DNA of 64,000 nt from Tsukamurella sp. 1534 (GTDB taxonomy: Bacteria > Actinomycetota > Actinomycetes > Mycobacteriales > Mycobacteriaceae): positions 375,963 to 439,962 of the forward strand of contig NZ_HE997628.1 of NCBI RefSeq assembly GCF_000312385.1, given 5' to 3'. The notes under the pieces were generated by a model. The model saw nothing but the letters and a program-made list of their open reading frames with translations, ran no database searches and was not told where the DNA came from. Shown here piece after piece: positions 18,800 through 27,052 of this stretch (positions are counted from its first letter, which is position 1; the number at the start of each line of letters is the position of its first letter). The position numbers and the translations under genes were made by a program.

Positions 18800-19024
18800 A
18801 TGACACTGCACGTCGACTGCTCGACCTGCCCCGGCGCGCCCCGCGCCTGCGGCGACTGCTCGGTGGGCCTCCTGCTGGGGCCGGTCCTGAGCGTCGCGCC
18901 GCCCCCGCGGCCGGTCACGGAACACCCCGAGCCGGGTCTCAACGACGCCATCGCGACATTCGCGGGCGCAGGAATGTTGCCTGGATTACGTGTGGTGCCT
19001 GACCAGGAGAAACGCGCCGGATGA
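18800..19024 (+). CDS. small cysteine-rich protein (CxxC pairs)
   Basis: 74 residues from ATG 18800, with AGAGAGG as ribosome site. The N-terminus contains four cysteines in two pairs (CSTC at about 7-10, then CGDC), followed by a hydrophobic LLLGPVL stretch and a proline-rich linker. The cysteine spacing suggests a zinc or iron-sulfur site. I recall similar short proteins near NlpC/P60 genes in Actinobacteria but cannot name a function. The PafBC-type promoter upstream suggests induction by DNA damage; the c-di-AMP riboswitch lies downstream of it. Confidence 0.7.
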   Translation: MTLHVDCSTCPGAPRACGDCSVGLLLGPVLSVAPPPRPVTEHPEPGLNDAIATFAGAGMLPGLRVVPDQEKRAG

Positions 19025-19092
19025 AACCGGGCGATCCGGGCGATTCGGGTCGTTGTCGGCGCGTCCGGCTAGACAGGCGCGTTTCCGTTTCG

Positions 19093-19098
19093 TAATCT
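19093..19098 (+). promoter_or_regulatory. -10 hexamer of the riboswitch-led transcript
   Basis: TAATCT in an otherwise GC-rich gap, placing transcription start near 19105 and giving a leader of about 200 bases that contains the c-di-AMP aptamer. No good -35 was recognised. Confidence 0.45.
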
Positions 19099-19134
19099 TT
19101 CCGAGACCTTGTGGAGGAGCCCGGGCCGAAATCC

Positions 19135-19290
19135 GTCCCGTCTCCCGAGGTCACCGCCTAAGGGGCCACACGGCCCCGCCGGGGACCCACACGCAGTATC
19201 CGGGGTGAATCGCCGGAGGTCTCGACCTCCGGGGTAGGGCATCTTCCTCGCCCGAACCCGTCAGCTAACTCGGTCGGCGGTCAGGAAGAC
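19135..19290 (+). ncRNA. c-di-AMP (ydaO-yuaA) riboswitch
   Basis: The leader of the first NlpC/P60 gene carries the conserved blocks of the actinobacterial ydaO motif in the right order: GGGACCCACACGCAG, CCGGGGTGAATCG, a variable CGGAGGTC/GACCTCCG hairpin, GGGTAGGGCATC, GCCCGAACCCGTCAGCTAAC near 19250-19269, then GTCGGCGG and AGGAAGA. The aptamer ends about 20 bases before the start codon and abuts the AGGAGA ribosome site, so control could be on transcription or on translation. The boundaries given are approximate. Confidence 0.9.
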
Positions 19291-19307
19291 ATTAGGAGAC
19301 TCCCTTC

Positions 19308-20036
19308 GTGGCGAAACACCGACTTCAGCCGCAGCCGAGCCGTGGCGCGACCGCAGCACGCGGCGCCCTGGCAGCTGGCGCAGTCACCATCGGTACTCTC
19401 GCGGCTCCGGCCGCCACCGCACTCGCGGCTCCGGCGCCCGCGCCCGCTCCCGGCCAGCCGGCGCTGAAGGCCAAGCCCGCGCCGCAGGTCAAGCCGGCGA
19501 ACGTCGCCCCCAAGGCGAAGCCCGCCCCGGGTGTGAAGCCGGCTCCCGGCGTCAAGCCCGCGCCGGGTGTGCAGCCCGCGCCGGCGGGCCAGCCCGTGGC
19601 GTCGCACAGCAACGCCGCACGCCCGAACGTGATCGGCGGTGTGTCGATCGCCCCGCGTCCGGGCCAGACCACGGTCGCCGGCGCGCAGGCCGGCGGAGCG
19701 AAGGCGCAGGCCGTGCAGGCCGCGCTCTCGCGGACCGGTATGCCCTACTCGTACGGCTCCGCCGGGCCGACCGCGTTCGACTGCTCCGGCCTCGTCTACT
19801 GGTCGATGAAGCAGGCGGGCATCTCGGTGCCGCGTGACAGCTACGGCCAGCTCGGTGGCGGCCGCTCGGTCTCGGTCAAGGACCTGCAGCCCGGCGATGT
19901 CGTCATCTACAACGGCGGCAGCCACGCCGCGGTGTACATCGGCGGCGGCAAGGTCGTCCACTCGGTGAACTACGGCGTCCCCGTCAAGGTGAGCCCGCTC
20001 AACGAGATGTCGGTTTACGCTGCTCGTCGCTACTGA
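19308..20036 (+). CDS. secreted NlpC/P60 peptidoglycan hydrolase with KPAPGV repeats
   Basis: 242 residues from GTG 19308, preceded by AGGAGAC. A signal peptide runs to the ALAAPA site near residue 42. A Pro/Ala/Lys-rich wall-spanning segment (about 45-105) contains three exact KPAPGV units. The C-terminal NlpC/P60 domain (about 128-242) has the catalytic Cys in FDCSGLV and the His in SHAAVYIGGG. It cleaves peptidoglycan stem peptides outside the cell. Expression is governed by the c-di-AMP riboswitch directly upstream, which ties wall remodelling to c-di-AMP status. A second paralogue follows after 79 bases. Confidence 0.94.
   Translation: MAKHRLQPQPSRGATAARGALAAGAVTIGTLAAPAATALAAPAPAPAPGQPALKAKPAPQVKPANVAPKAKPAPGVKPAPGVKPAPGVQPAPAGQPVASHSNAARPNVIGGVSIAPRPGQTTVAGAQAGGAKAQAVQAALSRTGMPYSYGSAGPTAFDCSGLVYWSMKQAGISVPRDSYGQLGGGRSVSVKDLQPGDVVIYNGGSHAAVYIGGGKVVHSVNYGVPVKVSPLNEMSVYAARRY
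19518..19571 (+). repeat. three 18-base tandem repeats encoding KPAPGV
   Basis: Units at 19518, 19536 and 19554 each encode Lys-Pro-Ala-Pro-Gly-Val with third-position differences. A degenerate unit precedes and a QPAP unit follows. Prone to copy-number change; encodes a wall-spanning linker. Confidence 0.85.
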
Positions 20037-20115
20037 CGTATTCTGGGCCGGGTTGCGATAGCAACCGCGTCCGCAACCTCTCGTCGACGTCAGGCCTGGA
20101 AGGACCCCAACGCTC

Positions 20116-21159
20116 GTGCCCCCGTTCAGTTCCGCTCGCGCCCTCGCTCGGCGCGGCGTCGTCGCCTCGTCCGCACTCGCCGTCGTCGCGGGATTGACCG
20201 TGGTCGGGAGCGCGACGGCGGACCCGGACAACGCGGACGCGGCGCTCAAGCAGTACAAGGCGCTGTCGGAGCAGGCGTCGGCCACGAACGAGGCCGCGAA
20301 GGCCGCGCAGGACGACGCCGAGAAGGCCGGGGCCGCGAAGCGCGCCGCGGACTCGACCCTCGTCGCCGCGAAGCGCGAGGTGTCGTCCGTCGCCGGCCGT
20401 CGCGCCCAGCTGCAGCCGCGGGTCGACGCGGTGGTCAAGGCCAACTACATGGGCGCGCGGACCAACCGCACCTACGCCCTGCTGGTCAGCGACTCGCCGC
20501 AGCAGATGCTGGACCAGATGTCGACGCTCGATTTCGTCAACCGCGACGTGGTCGCCACCGTCGACGAGTTCAAGAAGGCCAAGTCGGCCGCGGATTCCGC
20601 GGAGAAGCGCGCGTCCGACGCCGCGACCGCCGCGGACAACGCCAAGAACGACGCCGAGAAGAAGAGCTCGGACCTGCGCGAGAAGAAGTCCCGTCTCGCG
20701 TCCGAGGTCGCGCGCATCAAGGCGATCTACGACCGGCTCACCGGCGCCCAGCGCGGCAGCCTGGTCGGCCCGGACGTCCCGTTCGACCCCAGCAAGGTGC
20801 CGGCGGGCAGCTCCCCGGGGCTCGTCGCCGTGCGCGCCGCCCTCACCCGCGTCGGCATGCCCTACGCCTGGGGCGGCACGGGCCCCGGCCAGTTCGACTG
20901 CTCGGGCCTCACGTCGTGGGCGTTCAAGCAGGGCGGGAAGTCGCTGCCGCGCACATCGCAGGCGCAGCTGTCGGGTGGACAGCAGGTTTCGCGGGGCGAT
21001 CTGCAGCCGGGCGACATCATCGTCTACTACCCGGGCGCCACCCACGTCGGCATGTACGTGGGCGACGGCAAGGTGGTGCACGCCTCCACGTACGGCGTTC
21101 CCGTGCAGGTGGTTCCGCTCGATTCGGCGGGCCCGTTCAACTCGGCCGTCCGCTTCTAG
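20116..21159 (+). CDS. secreted NlpC/P60 hydrolase with coiled-coil N-terminus (Rv2190c-like)
   Basis: 347 residues from GTG 20116 with a GGAAGGA ribosome site. Signal peptide cleaved near TADPDN (about residue 36). An Ala/Lys/Glu-rich coiled coil spans about 40-215. The C-terminal NlpC/P60 domain has Cys in FDCSGLT and His in THVGMYVGDG. This two-part build matches RipA/Rv2190c-like endopeptidases, in which the coiled coil occludes or recruits the enzyme. A TATTCT hexamer at 20039-20044 suggests its own promoter in addition to read-through from the riboswitch transcript. Confidence 0.94.
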   Translation: MPPFSSARALARRGVVASSALAVVAGLTVVGSATADPDNADAALKQYKALSEQASATNEAAKAAQDDAEKAGAAKRAADSTLVAAKREVSSVAGRRAQLQPRVDAVVKANYMGARTNRTYALLVSDSPQQMLDQMSTLDFVNRDVVATVDEFKKAKSAADSAEKRASDAATAADNAKNDAEKKSSDLREKKSRLASEVARIKAIYDRLTGAQRGSLVGPDVPFDPSKVPAGSSPGLVAVRAALTRVGMPYAWGGTGPGQFDCSGLTSWAFKQGGKSLPRTSQAQLSGGQQVSRGDLQPGDIIVYYPGATHVGMYVGDGKVVHASTYGVPVQVVPLDSAGPFNSAVRF

Positions 21160-21249
21160 CGCCCGCCGCGCGAGGGACCGTCGCCGAGGCGGGCACCGCG
21201 CACCGTCGACCCCCGTCCGATGCCATCGCAAGGGCGATAGCATGAGCCC

Positions 21250-22968
21250 ATGCCGGGCCTCCTCCTGAATCCGTCCACCGCCGACTACGCGCACTTCGAC
21301 GCCGAGACCCGGCGGCTCCTGCGGGCCACCGTCGAGTTCTTCGAGTCGTACGGCAAGGAGCGACTGCTGCGCGCCGATCTCGAGGCCGAGTGGGTCGCGG
21401 ACTTCCTCGAGTTCGAGAAGCGCGAGAAGCTGTTCGCCACGTTCCTCACGCCCGCGGCCTACGCCGCCGGGGACCCGAACCGCCGCTGGGATGCCGCCCG
21501 CAACGCCGCGCTGAGCGAGATCTTCGGCTTCTACGGGCTCTCCTACTGGTACGCGGAGCAGGTCACCATCCTCGGCCTCGGGCCGATCTGGATGAGCGAC
21601 AACGAGATCGCCAAGCAGAAGGCGGCGCAGCAGCTCGTCGACGGCGAGGTGATGGCCTTCGGGCTGTCCGAGCGCGCCCACGGTGCCGACGTCTACAGCA
21701 CCGACATGGTGCTCACCCCCACCGGGGACGGCGGCTTCACCGCCTCGGGCACCAAGTACTACATCGGCAACGGCAACGTCGCCGGGATGGTCTCGGTGTT
21801 CGGCCGGCGCGCCGACGTGGAGGGGCCCGACGCGTACGTCTTCTTCGCGGCCGACAGTCGGCATCCCGCGTACCGGCTCATCGACAACGTGGTGCACGGC
21901 CAGATGTTCGTCTCGACCTTCGAGCTCGTCGACTACCCCGTGACCGCCGACGACGTGCTGCACACCGGGCCGGACGCCTTCGCGGCCGCGCTCAACACCG
22001 TCAACGTGGGCAAGTTCAACCTGTGCCACGGCTCGATCGGCATGTGCGAGCACGCCTTCTACGAGGCGATCACCCACTCCAACAACCGGATCCTGTACGG
22101 CGACCCGGTCACCGACTTCAGCCACGTGCGCGGCAACTTCGTCGACGCCTACGCACGCATGGTCGCGATGAAGCTGTTCAGCGACCGGTCCGTGGACTAC
22201 TTCCGCAGCGCCAGCCGCGAGGACCGCCGGTACCTGCTGTTCAACCCGATGACCAAGTCCAAGGTGACCTCCGAGGGCGAGAAGGTGATGACGCTCCTGC
22301 TGGACGTGGTCGCCGCCAAGGGCTACGAGAAGACCACGTACTTCCACCAGGCGAACCGGTTCATCGGCTGGCTGCCGCGGCTCGAGGGCACCGTGCACGT
22401 GAACGTGGCGCAGATCCTCAAGTTCATGCCCAACTACCTGCTGAACCCGGCGGACTACCCCGAGATCGGGACCCGCCTCGAGGCCGGCGACGACGCGTTC
22501 TTCTTCGCCCAGGGCTCACTCGGGGGCGCGAGCAAGGTGCGGTTCGCCGACTGGACGAGCGCGTACGAGGCGCACGCCGACGTCCCGAACGTCGCCGTGT
22601 TCTACGAGCAGGCGCAGGCGCTGCGCACCTTCCTGCAGACCGCGGCGCCGAGCCCGGAACAGGCCAAGGACCTCGACTTCGTGCTCGACGTGGGGCACCT
22701 GTTCTCGCTCGTCGTGTACGGCCAGCTCATCCTGGAGCAGGCCGATCTCACCGGGCTCGACCGGGACGTGCTCGCCCGCATCTTCGACGTGCTCATCCGC
22801 GACTTCTCCGGCTACGCGGTGGGCTTGTACGGCAAGGCGTCCGCGACCGAGGCGCAGCAGCAGTGGGCGCTCGGGGCGGTCCGCCGCCCGGTGGCCGACG
22901 CCGAGGCTTTCGATCGGGTCTGGCAGCAGGTCGCGGCGTACGACGGCGCGTACGAGATGCGGCCCTGA
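21250..22968 (+). CDS. acyl-CoA dehydrogenase family flavoprotein
   Basis: 572 residues from ATG 21250; the TAGCAT hexamer at 21238-21243 would start the mRNA exactly at the ATG. The middle domain shows the FAD/substrate-binding pattern FGLSERAHGADVYS, then GTKYYIGNGNVAG, and the C-terminal helical domain follows. The protein is about 180 residues longer than ordinary medium-chain enzymes, like the large mycobacterial FadE proteins. Oxidises an acyl-CoA or a related thioester; the chain length is not predictable. Confidence 0.88.
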   Translation: MPGLLLNPSTADYAHFDAETRRLLRATVEFFESYGKERLLRADLEAEWVADFLEFEKREKLFATFLTPAAYAAGDPNRRWDAARNAALSEIFGFYGLSYWYAEQVTILGLGPIWMSDNEIAKQKAAQQLVDGEVMAFGLSERAHGADVYSTDMVLTPTGDGGFTASGTKYYIGNGNVAGMVSVFGRRADVEGPDAYVFFAADSRHPAYRLIDNVVHGQMFVSTFELVDYPVTADDVLHTGPDAFAAALNTVNVGKFNLCHGSIGMCEHAFYEAITHSNNRILYGDPVTDFSHVRGNFVDAYARMVAMKLFSDRSVDYFRSASREDRRYLLFNPMTKSKVTSEGEKVMTLLLDVVAAKGYEKTTYFHQANRFIGWLPRLEGTVHVNVAQILKFMPNYLLNPADYPEIGTRLEAGDDAFFFAQGSLGGASKVRFADWTSAYEAHADVPNVAVFYEQAQALRTFLQTAAPSPEQAKDLDFVLDVGHLFSLVVYGQLILEQADLTGLDRDVLARIFDVLIRDFSGYAVGLYGKASATEAQQQWALGAVRRPVADAEAFDRVWQQVAAYDGAYEMRP

Positions 22969-23027
22969 CGGGGCGTCCCGCGGGGGTGTGACGGGGCGGG
23001 CGCCGCCCCGCCAGTACGGTTGACCCC

Positions 23028-24158
23028 ATGCCGCGCACGCTGCTGGTCACCAACGACTTCCCGCCCCGCCCCGGCGGGATCCAGACCTACCTCCAGGCGT
23101 TCGTGCGGCAACTGCCCGCCGACGAGCTGGTCGTCTACGCGTCGCGCTGGCGCGGCAGCGAGGAGTACGACGCGGCGCAGCCGTTCGAGGTCGTGCGCCA
23201 TCCCACGTCGCTGCTGCTGCCGACTCCCGACGCGTTCGGCCGCGCCCGCGACCTCGTGCGGTCCCGCGACATCGAGACCGTGTGGTTCGGCGCCGCCGCG
23301 CCGCTGGCGCTGCTCGGGCAGCCGCTCACGGAGGCCGGGGCACTGCACACCGTCGCGTCCACGCACGGCCACGAGGTCGGCTGGTCGATGACGCCGCCGT
23401 CGCGGGCCTGCCTGCGCCGGATCGGCGACACCACGGACGTGGTGACCTACGTCAGCAAGTACACGCGCGGCAGGTTCAGCGCGGCGTTCGGGCGGCACGC
23501 CGCCCTGGAGCACCTCCCGCCCGGGGTGGACACCGACGCCTTCAAGCCCGACGACGGTGCGCGGTCCGAACTGCGCGCCCGGTACGGGCTGGGCGAGGAC
23601 GAGCCCGTCGTGCTGTGCCTGTCGCGGCTCGTGCCGCGCAAGGGGCAGGACATGCTGATCCGGGCGCTGCCGCGGATCCGGTCGACGGTGCCCGGCGCGA
23701 AGCTGGTGATCGTGGGCGGCGGCCCGTATGCGGAGACCCTGCACACGCTCGCGCGGCAGTCAGGCGTCGACGAGGCCGTGATCTTCACCGGCGGAGTGGC
23801 CGCCGACGAGCTGGCGTCGCACCACAACCTCGGCGACGTGTTCGCCATGCCCTGCCGCACCCGCGGCGCCGGGCTCGACGTGGAGGGCCTCGGCATCGTC
23901 TTCCTCGAGGCGTCAGCGACCGGGAAGCCCGTCGTCGCAGGCGATTCCGGCGGCGCCCCGGAGACGGTGTGGGAGGGGGAGTCCGGTCACGTGGTGCCGG
24001 GCCGCGACGTGGAGGCCATCGCCGACGCCGTCGCGGGCCTGCTCGCCGACCCCGACCGCGCCGCCGCGATGGGAGCCCGCGGGCGCGAGCTGGTCGGAGA
24101 GCACTTCAACTGGCGCCGCCTGGGCCACCGCCTCCAGACCCTGCTCAACCCTTACTGA
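23028..24158 (+). CDS. pimB: PIM mannosyltransferase PimB'
   Basis: 376 residues, GT-B fold of family GT4: N-terminal LLVTNDFPPRPGGIQTY loop, the nucleotide-binding region LSRLVPRKGQDMLI, and the EGLGIVFLEASATGKPVVAGDSGG block with the catalytic-site glutamates. Orthologue of Rv2188c/NCgl2106, which adds the second mannose (alpha-1,6 to PIM1) from GDP-mannose at the cytoplasmic membrane face in phosphatidylinositol mannoside synthesis. TACGGT at 23015-23020 points to a leaderless or nearly leaderless transcript. Confidence 0.94.
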   Translation: MPRTLLVTNDFPPRPGGIQTYLQAFVRQLPADELVVYASRWRGSEEYDAAQPFEVVRHPTSLLLPTPDAFGRARDLVRSRDIETVWFGAAAPLALLGQPLTEAGALHTVASTHGHEVGWSMTPPSRACLRRIGDTTDVVTYVSKYTRGRFSAAFGRHAALEHLPPGVDTDAFKPDDGARSELRARYGLGEDEPVVLCLSRLVPRKGQDMLIRALPRIRSTVPGAKLVIVGGGPYAETLHTLARQSGVDEAVIFTGGVAADELASHHNLGDVFAMPCRTRGAGLDVEGLGIVFLEASATGKPVVAGDSGGAPETVWEGESGHVVPGRDVEAIADAVAGLLADPDRAAAMGARGRELVGEHFNWRRLGHRLQTLLNPY

Positions 24159-24189
24159 ATCGACTGAACCGCCGTCGAGTCGGGGATCC

Positions 24190-24241
24190 TCGGTGCGTTC
24201 CTGCGGTGACACGCCGACGGGCGGCCGCGGGAACGCACCGA
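24190..24241. terminator. long inverted repeat between convergent pimB' and fadD15
   Basis: Arms TCGGTGCGTTCC and its exact complement (24190-24201 and 24230-24241), extended inward by GCGG/CCGC with a one-base bulge, around a long loop. Sits midway between two convergent stops; a bidirectional 3'-end structure is likely, without a T run. Confidence 0.55.
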
Positions 24242-24257
24242 AGATCGGGAGGCGGCG

Positions 24258-26060
24258 CTACTTCGCGTACATGGCGGCGATGTCGTCGGCGTACTTCTCC
24301 GTCACGACGTTCCGCTTCACCTTCATGGTCGGCGTCATCTCACCGGTCTCCTCCGAGAAGTCGTCGGGGAGGATGCGCACCTTCTTGATCGCCTCGGCGT
24401 GCGAGACGGTCTCGTTCGCGGCGGCGACGGCCCTGTCGACCTCGCCCTTGAGGTCGGCGTCGTCGCGGAGGTCGGCGACGGTGGCCGATTCCGGCTTGCC
24501 GTTCGCGGACTTCCACTGCGGGAAGGCCTCCGGGTCGATGGTGACGAGGGCGGCGATGTAGGGCTGCGCGTCGCCCACGACCATCGCCTGCGAGATGAGC
24601 GGGTTGGCCCGCAGGGCGTCCTCGAGGCCGGCGGGGGAGACGTTCTTGCCGCCCGCGGTCACGATGAGCTCCTTCTTACGGCCGGTGATCGAGAGGAAGC
24701 CGTCCTCGTCGATCGACCCGAGGTCGCCCGTGTGGAACCAGCCGTCCTCGAGCGCGGCGCCGGTGGCCTCCTCGTTCTGCCAGTAGCCGCGGAACACCAC
24801 GGACCCCTTGAGCAGGATCTCGCCGTCCTCGGCGATCTTGGCGGCCTGCCCCGCGAGGGGCCGACCGACGGTGCCGATCCGCTGCGCGCCCTCCACGTTC
24901 ACCGTGATCGCGGCGGTCGACTCCGTGAGGCCGTACCCCTCCATCACGGTGACGCCGACGCCGCGGAAGAAGTGCCCGAGACGCGCTCCCAGCGGCGCGC
25001 CGCCCGAGATGGCCACCTTGCAGTTCCCGCCCAGCGCCGATTTGAGCTTGCCGTAGACCAGCTTGTCGAAGACGGCGTGCTTGGCCTTGAGCAGCAGGCC
25101 CGGGCCGCCCTTGTCGAGCGACTCGCTGTACTCGATCGCCGTCTGCACCGCGGCCTCGAAGATCTTGCCCTTGCCGCCGTCCACGGCGCTCTGCTGCGCG
25201 GACGCGAAGACCTTCTCGAACACCCGGGGAACCGAGAGGATCAGCGTCGGCTGGAAGACGGCGAACTGCGGCACCAGGTTCCGGGTGTCGTTGAAGTGGC
25301 CGACCACCGCGCCGCCCTTGAAGCAGGCGATGTTCACCGCGCGGGCCAGCACGTGCGCCAGCGGCAGGAACATGACGTTGGAGCCGCCGCGGATCGCGTC
25401 GCCGAACGGCGAGCCCAGGATCGCCTCGGCCTCGCTCATGAGGTTGGTGTGCGTGAGCTCGCAGCCCTTCGGTCGGCCCGTGGTCCCCGACGTGTAGATC
25501 AGGGTGGCCAGATCGTCGGCCTTCACGCCCGCGCGGCCGGCGTGCACCTGCTCCTCGGTCACGTCCGCGCCCTCGGCGGTGAGGGCCGCGATCGCGCCCT
25601 GCTCGCCCTCCGCCGGGTCGATCCGCAGCACCCGCTTCACGTTGTGCAGGTCGCTCAGCTCGTCCACCTCGGCGGCCTGCTTCGGCCCCTCGATGACCAT
25701 GAGCACGGCGTCGGAATCCTTGAGGATCCAGTCGATCTGGCCGGAGCTGCTGGTCTCGTACACCGGGACGGTGACCGCGCCGACGGCCCAGATCGCGAAG
25801 TCGACGACCGGCCACTCGTAGCGGGTGGAGGAGATCAGCGCGACGCGGTCCCCGGGCTGCACGCCCTGCGCGACGAGCCCCTTCGCGACGCCCAGGATCT
25901 CCTCCGCGTACTGCGCGGAGGTGACCGGCTGCCACGCGTCACCGACCAGCCGCTTGACCCGGACGCTCTGCGGGTCGGTCCGGGCGACGTCGAAGACGAC
26001 GTCGACCGTCGACGAGTCCGGGTCGATGGTGAAGTTGGCGGGAACACTGATCTCGCGCAC
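24258..26060 (-). CDS. fadD15: long-chain fatty acid-CoA ligase (FadD15-like)
   Basis: 600 residues from GTG 26060, with GGAGG as ribosome site. ANL-superfamily motifs: YTSGTTGRPKGCELTH (P-loop), the MEGYGLTES block, and GWFHTGDLGSIDEDG with the ITGRKKELIVTAGGKNVSP hinge. It activates long-chain fatty acids with ATP and CoA. Its place beside pimB' and the SRPBCC operon matches Rv2187. The 133-base gap to the divergent operon contains a TAAGGT hexamer in the correct direction. Confidence 0.93.
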   Translation of the reverse strand: MREISVPANFTIDPDSSTVDVVFDVARTDPQSVRVKRLVGDAWQPVTSAQYAEEILGVAKGLVAQGVQPGDRVALISSTRYEWPVVDFAIWAVGAVTVPVYETSSSGQIDWILKDSDAVLMVIEGPKQAAEVDELSDLHNVKRVLRIDPAEGEQGAIAALTAEGADVTEEQVHAGRAGVKADDLATLIYTSGTTGRPKGCELTHTNLMSEAEAILGSPFGDAIRGGSNVMFLPLAHVLARAVNIACFKGGAVVGHFNDTRNLVPQFAVFQPTLILSVPRVFEKVFASAQQSAVDGGKGKIFEAAVQTAIEYSESLDKGGPGLLLKAKHAVFDKLVYGKLKSALGGNCKVAISGGAPLGARLGHFFRGVGVTVMEGYGLTESTAAITVNVEGAQRIGTVGRPLAGQAAKIAEDGEILLKGSVVFRGYWQNEEATGAALEDGWFHTGDLGSIDEDGFLSITGRKKELIVTAGGKNVSPAGLEDALRANPLISQAMVVGDAQPYIAALVTIDPEAFPQWKSANGKPESATVADLRDDADLKGEVDRAVAAANETVSHAEAIKKVRILPDDFSEETGEMTPTMKVKRNVVTEKYADDIAAMYAK

Positions 26061-26193
26061 GAATCCTCCGGGTCGCGTTCGGTGATTTTGTGGTGAACCT
26101 TACACCGGGCGAAATCGGTCCCGGAGTGCGACGGCGAGGCCCTGACGGACCCGGCACGGACCATGGAGCCGCGCGATGTGTGAAGCTTATGAG

Positions 26194-26595
26194 GTGAGCA
26201 CCATCCAAGTGGCCGACGTCGCATTCGTCGCCGCCCACCCGAGTGCCGTGGCCGCCGCGATGGCGGGCGCGCAGCGGTGGCGCGGTTGGTTCCCCGATCT
26301 GCGCCTGACCGTCACCGAGGACCGGGGCGACCTGGGTATCCGGTGGAAGGTCGAGGGCCCCGTCACCGGGACGTCCGAGTTCTGGATCGAACCGCACCTG
26401 GACGGCTCCCTGCTGCACTACTTCCTGCACGCCGAGCCCGCGAAGCCGATGACGCCCGAGCAGATCGTGGCCGAGGTCGGCGAGCGCCGCGTCCGCGGCC
26501 ACGACGTGATGTTCGACGTGAAGTTCACCGCCGAGGACGGCAGGGTTCTCGGCGGCCCGGCAGCGCCGCCGGTCGGGGAGGTGGAGCGTGTCTGA
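26194..26595 (+). CDS. SRPBCC/polyketide cyclase-like lipid-binding protein (first of pair)
   Basis: 133 residues if started at GTG 26194 (an ATG at 26176 is possible). It follows the SRPBCC pattern: a beta strand (VADVAFVAAHPSAVAAA), a W-rich helix (RWRGWFPDLRL), repeated strands (LGIRWKVEGP, GTSEFWIEPH) and a terminal helix. SRPBCC/START folds bind hydrophobic ligands; the ligand is unknown. First gene of a five-gene operon; overlaps the second by eight bases. Confidence 0.72.
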   Translation: MSTIQVADVAFVAAHPSAVAAAMAGAQRWRGWFPDLRLTVTEDRGDLGIRWKVEGPVTGTSEFWIEPHLDGSLLHYFLHAEPAKPMTPEQIVAEVGERRVRGHDVMFDVKFTAEDGRVLGGPAAPPVGEVERV

Positions 26596-27052
26596 CGCGG
26601 ACCGCACCCGCGAATCGATCGTGATCGCCGCACCGGCGGACACGATCATGGACGCGATCTCGGCGTTCGACCGGTACCCGGAGTGGGTCTCCGCCGCCCG
26701 CGAGGTCACCGTCCTCGACACCACCGACGACGGCCGGCCCCAGCGCGTCCGGTTCGTGCTCGAGGAGGGATTCCTCCGCGACACCTACGAACTCGAGTAC
26801 ACCTGGGAGCCCGGCGGCCGCTCCGTCGAATGGGAGCTCGCCGCGAGCACCCTGCAGAGCACCCAGCACGGCCGGTACGACCTGACGCCCACGGCCGACG
26901 GCACGGGCACCACCGTGACCTACACGCTCGAGGTCACGCTGCAGATCCCGATGCTGGGAATGCTGCGCCGCAAGGCGGAGAAGGCGATCACCGACACGGC
27001 GCTCAAGGAGCTCAAGCGCCACGTCGAGGGCGAGCGGGCGGCCGGATCCTGA
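26588..27052 (+). CDS. SRPBCC family protein, TB16.3/Rv2185c-like
   Basis: 154 residues from GTG 26588. Strong resemblance to TB16.3 (Rv2185c): IVIAAPADTIMDAISAFDRYPEWVSAAREV, then the QSTQHGRYDLTP-like strands and the terminal helix KRKAEKAITDTALKELKRHVEG. Single-domain START-like cavity protein with no catalytic residues apparent. Translationally coupled on both sides (overlap with the preceding gene, TGATG with the next). Confidence 0.88.
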   Translation: MSDADRTRESIVIAAPADTIMDAISAFDRYPEWVSAAREVTVLDTTDDGRPQRVRFVLEEGFLRDTYELEYTWEPGGRSVEWELAASTLQSTQHGRYDLTPTADGTGTTVTYTLEVTLQIPMLGMLRRKAEKAITDTALKELKRHVEGERAAGS

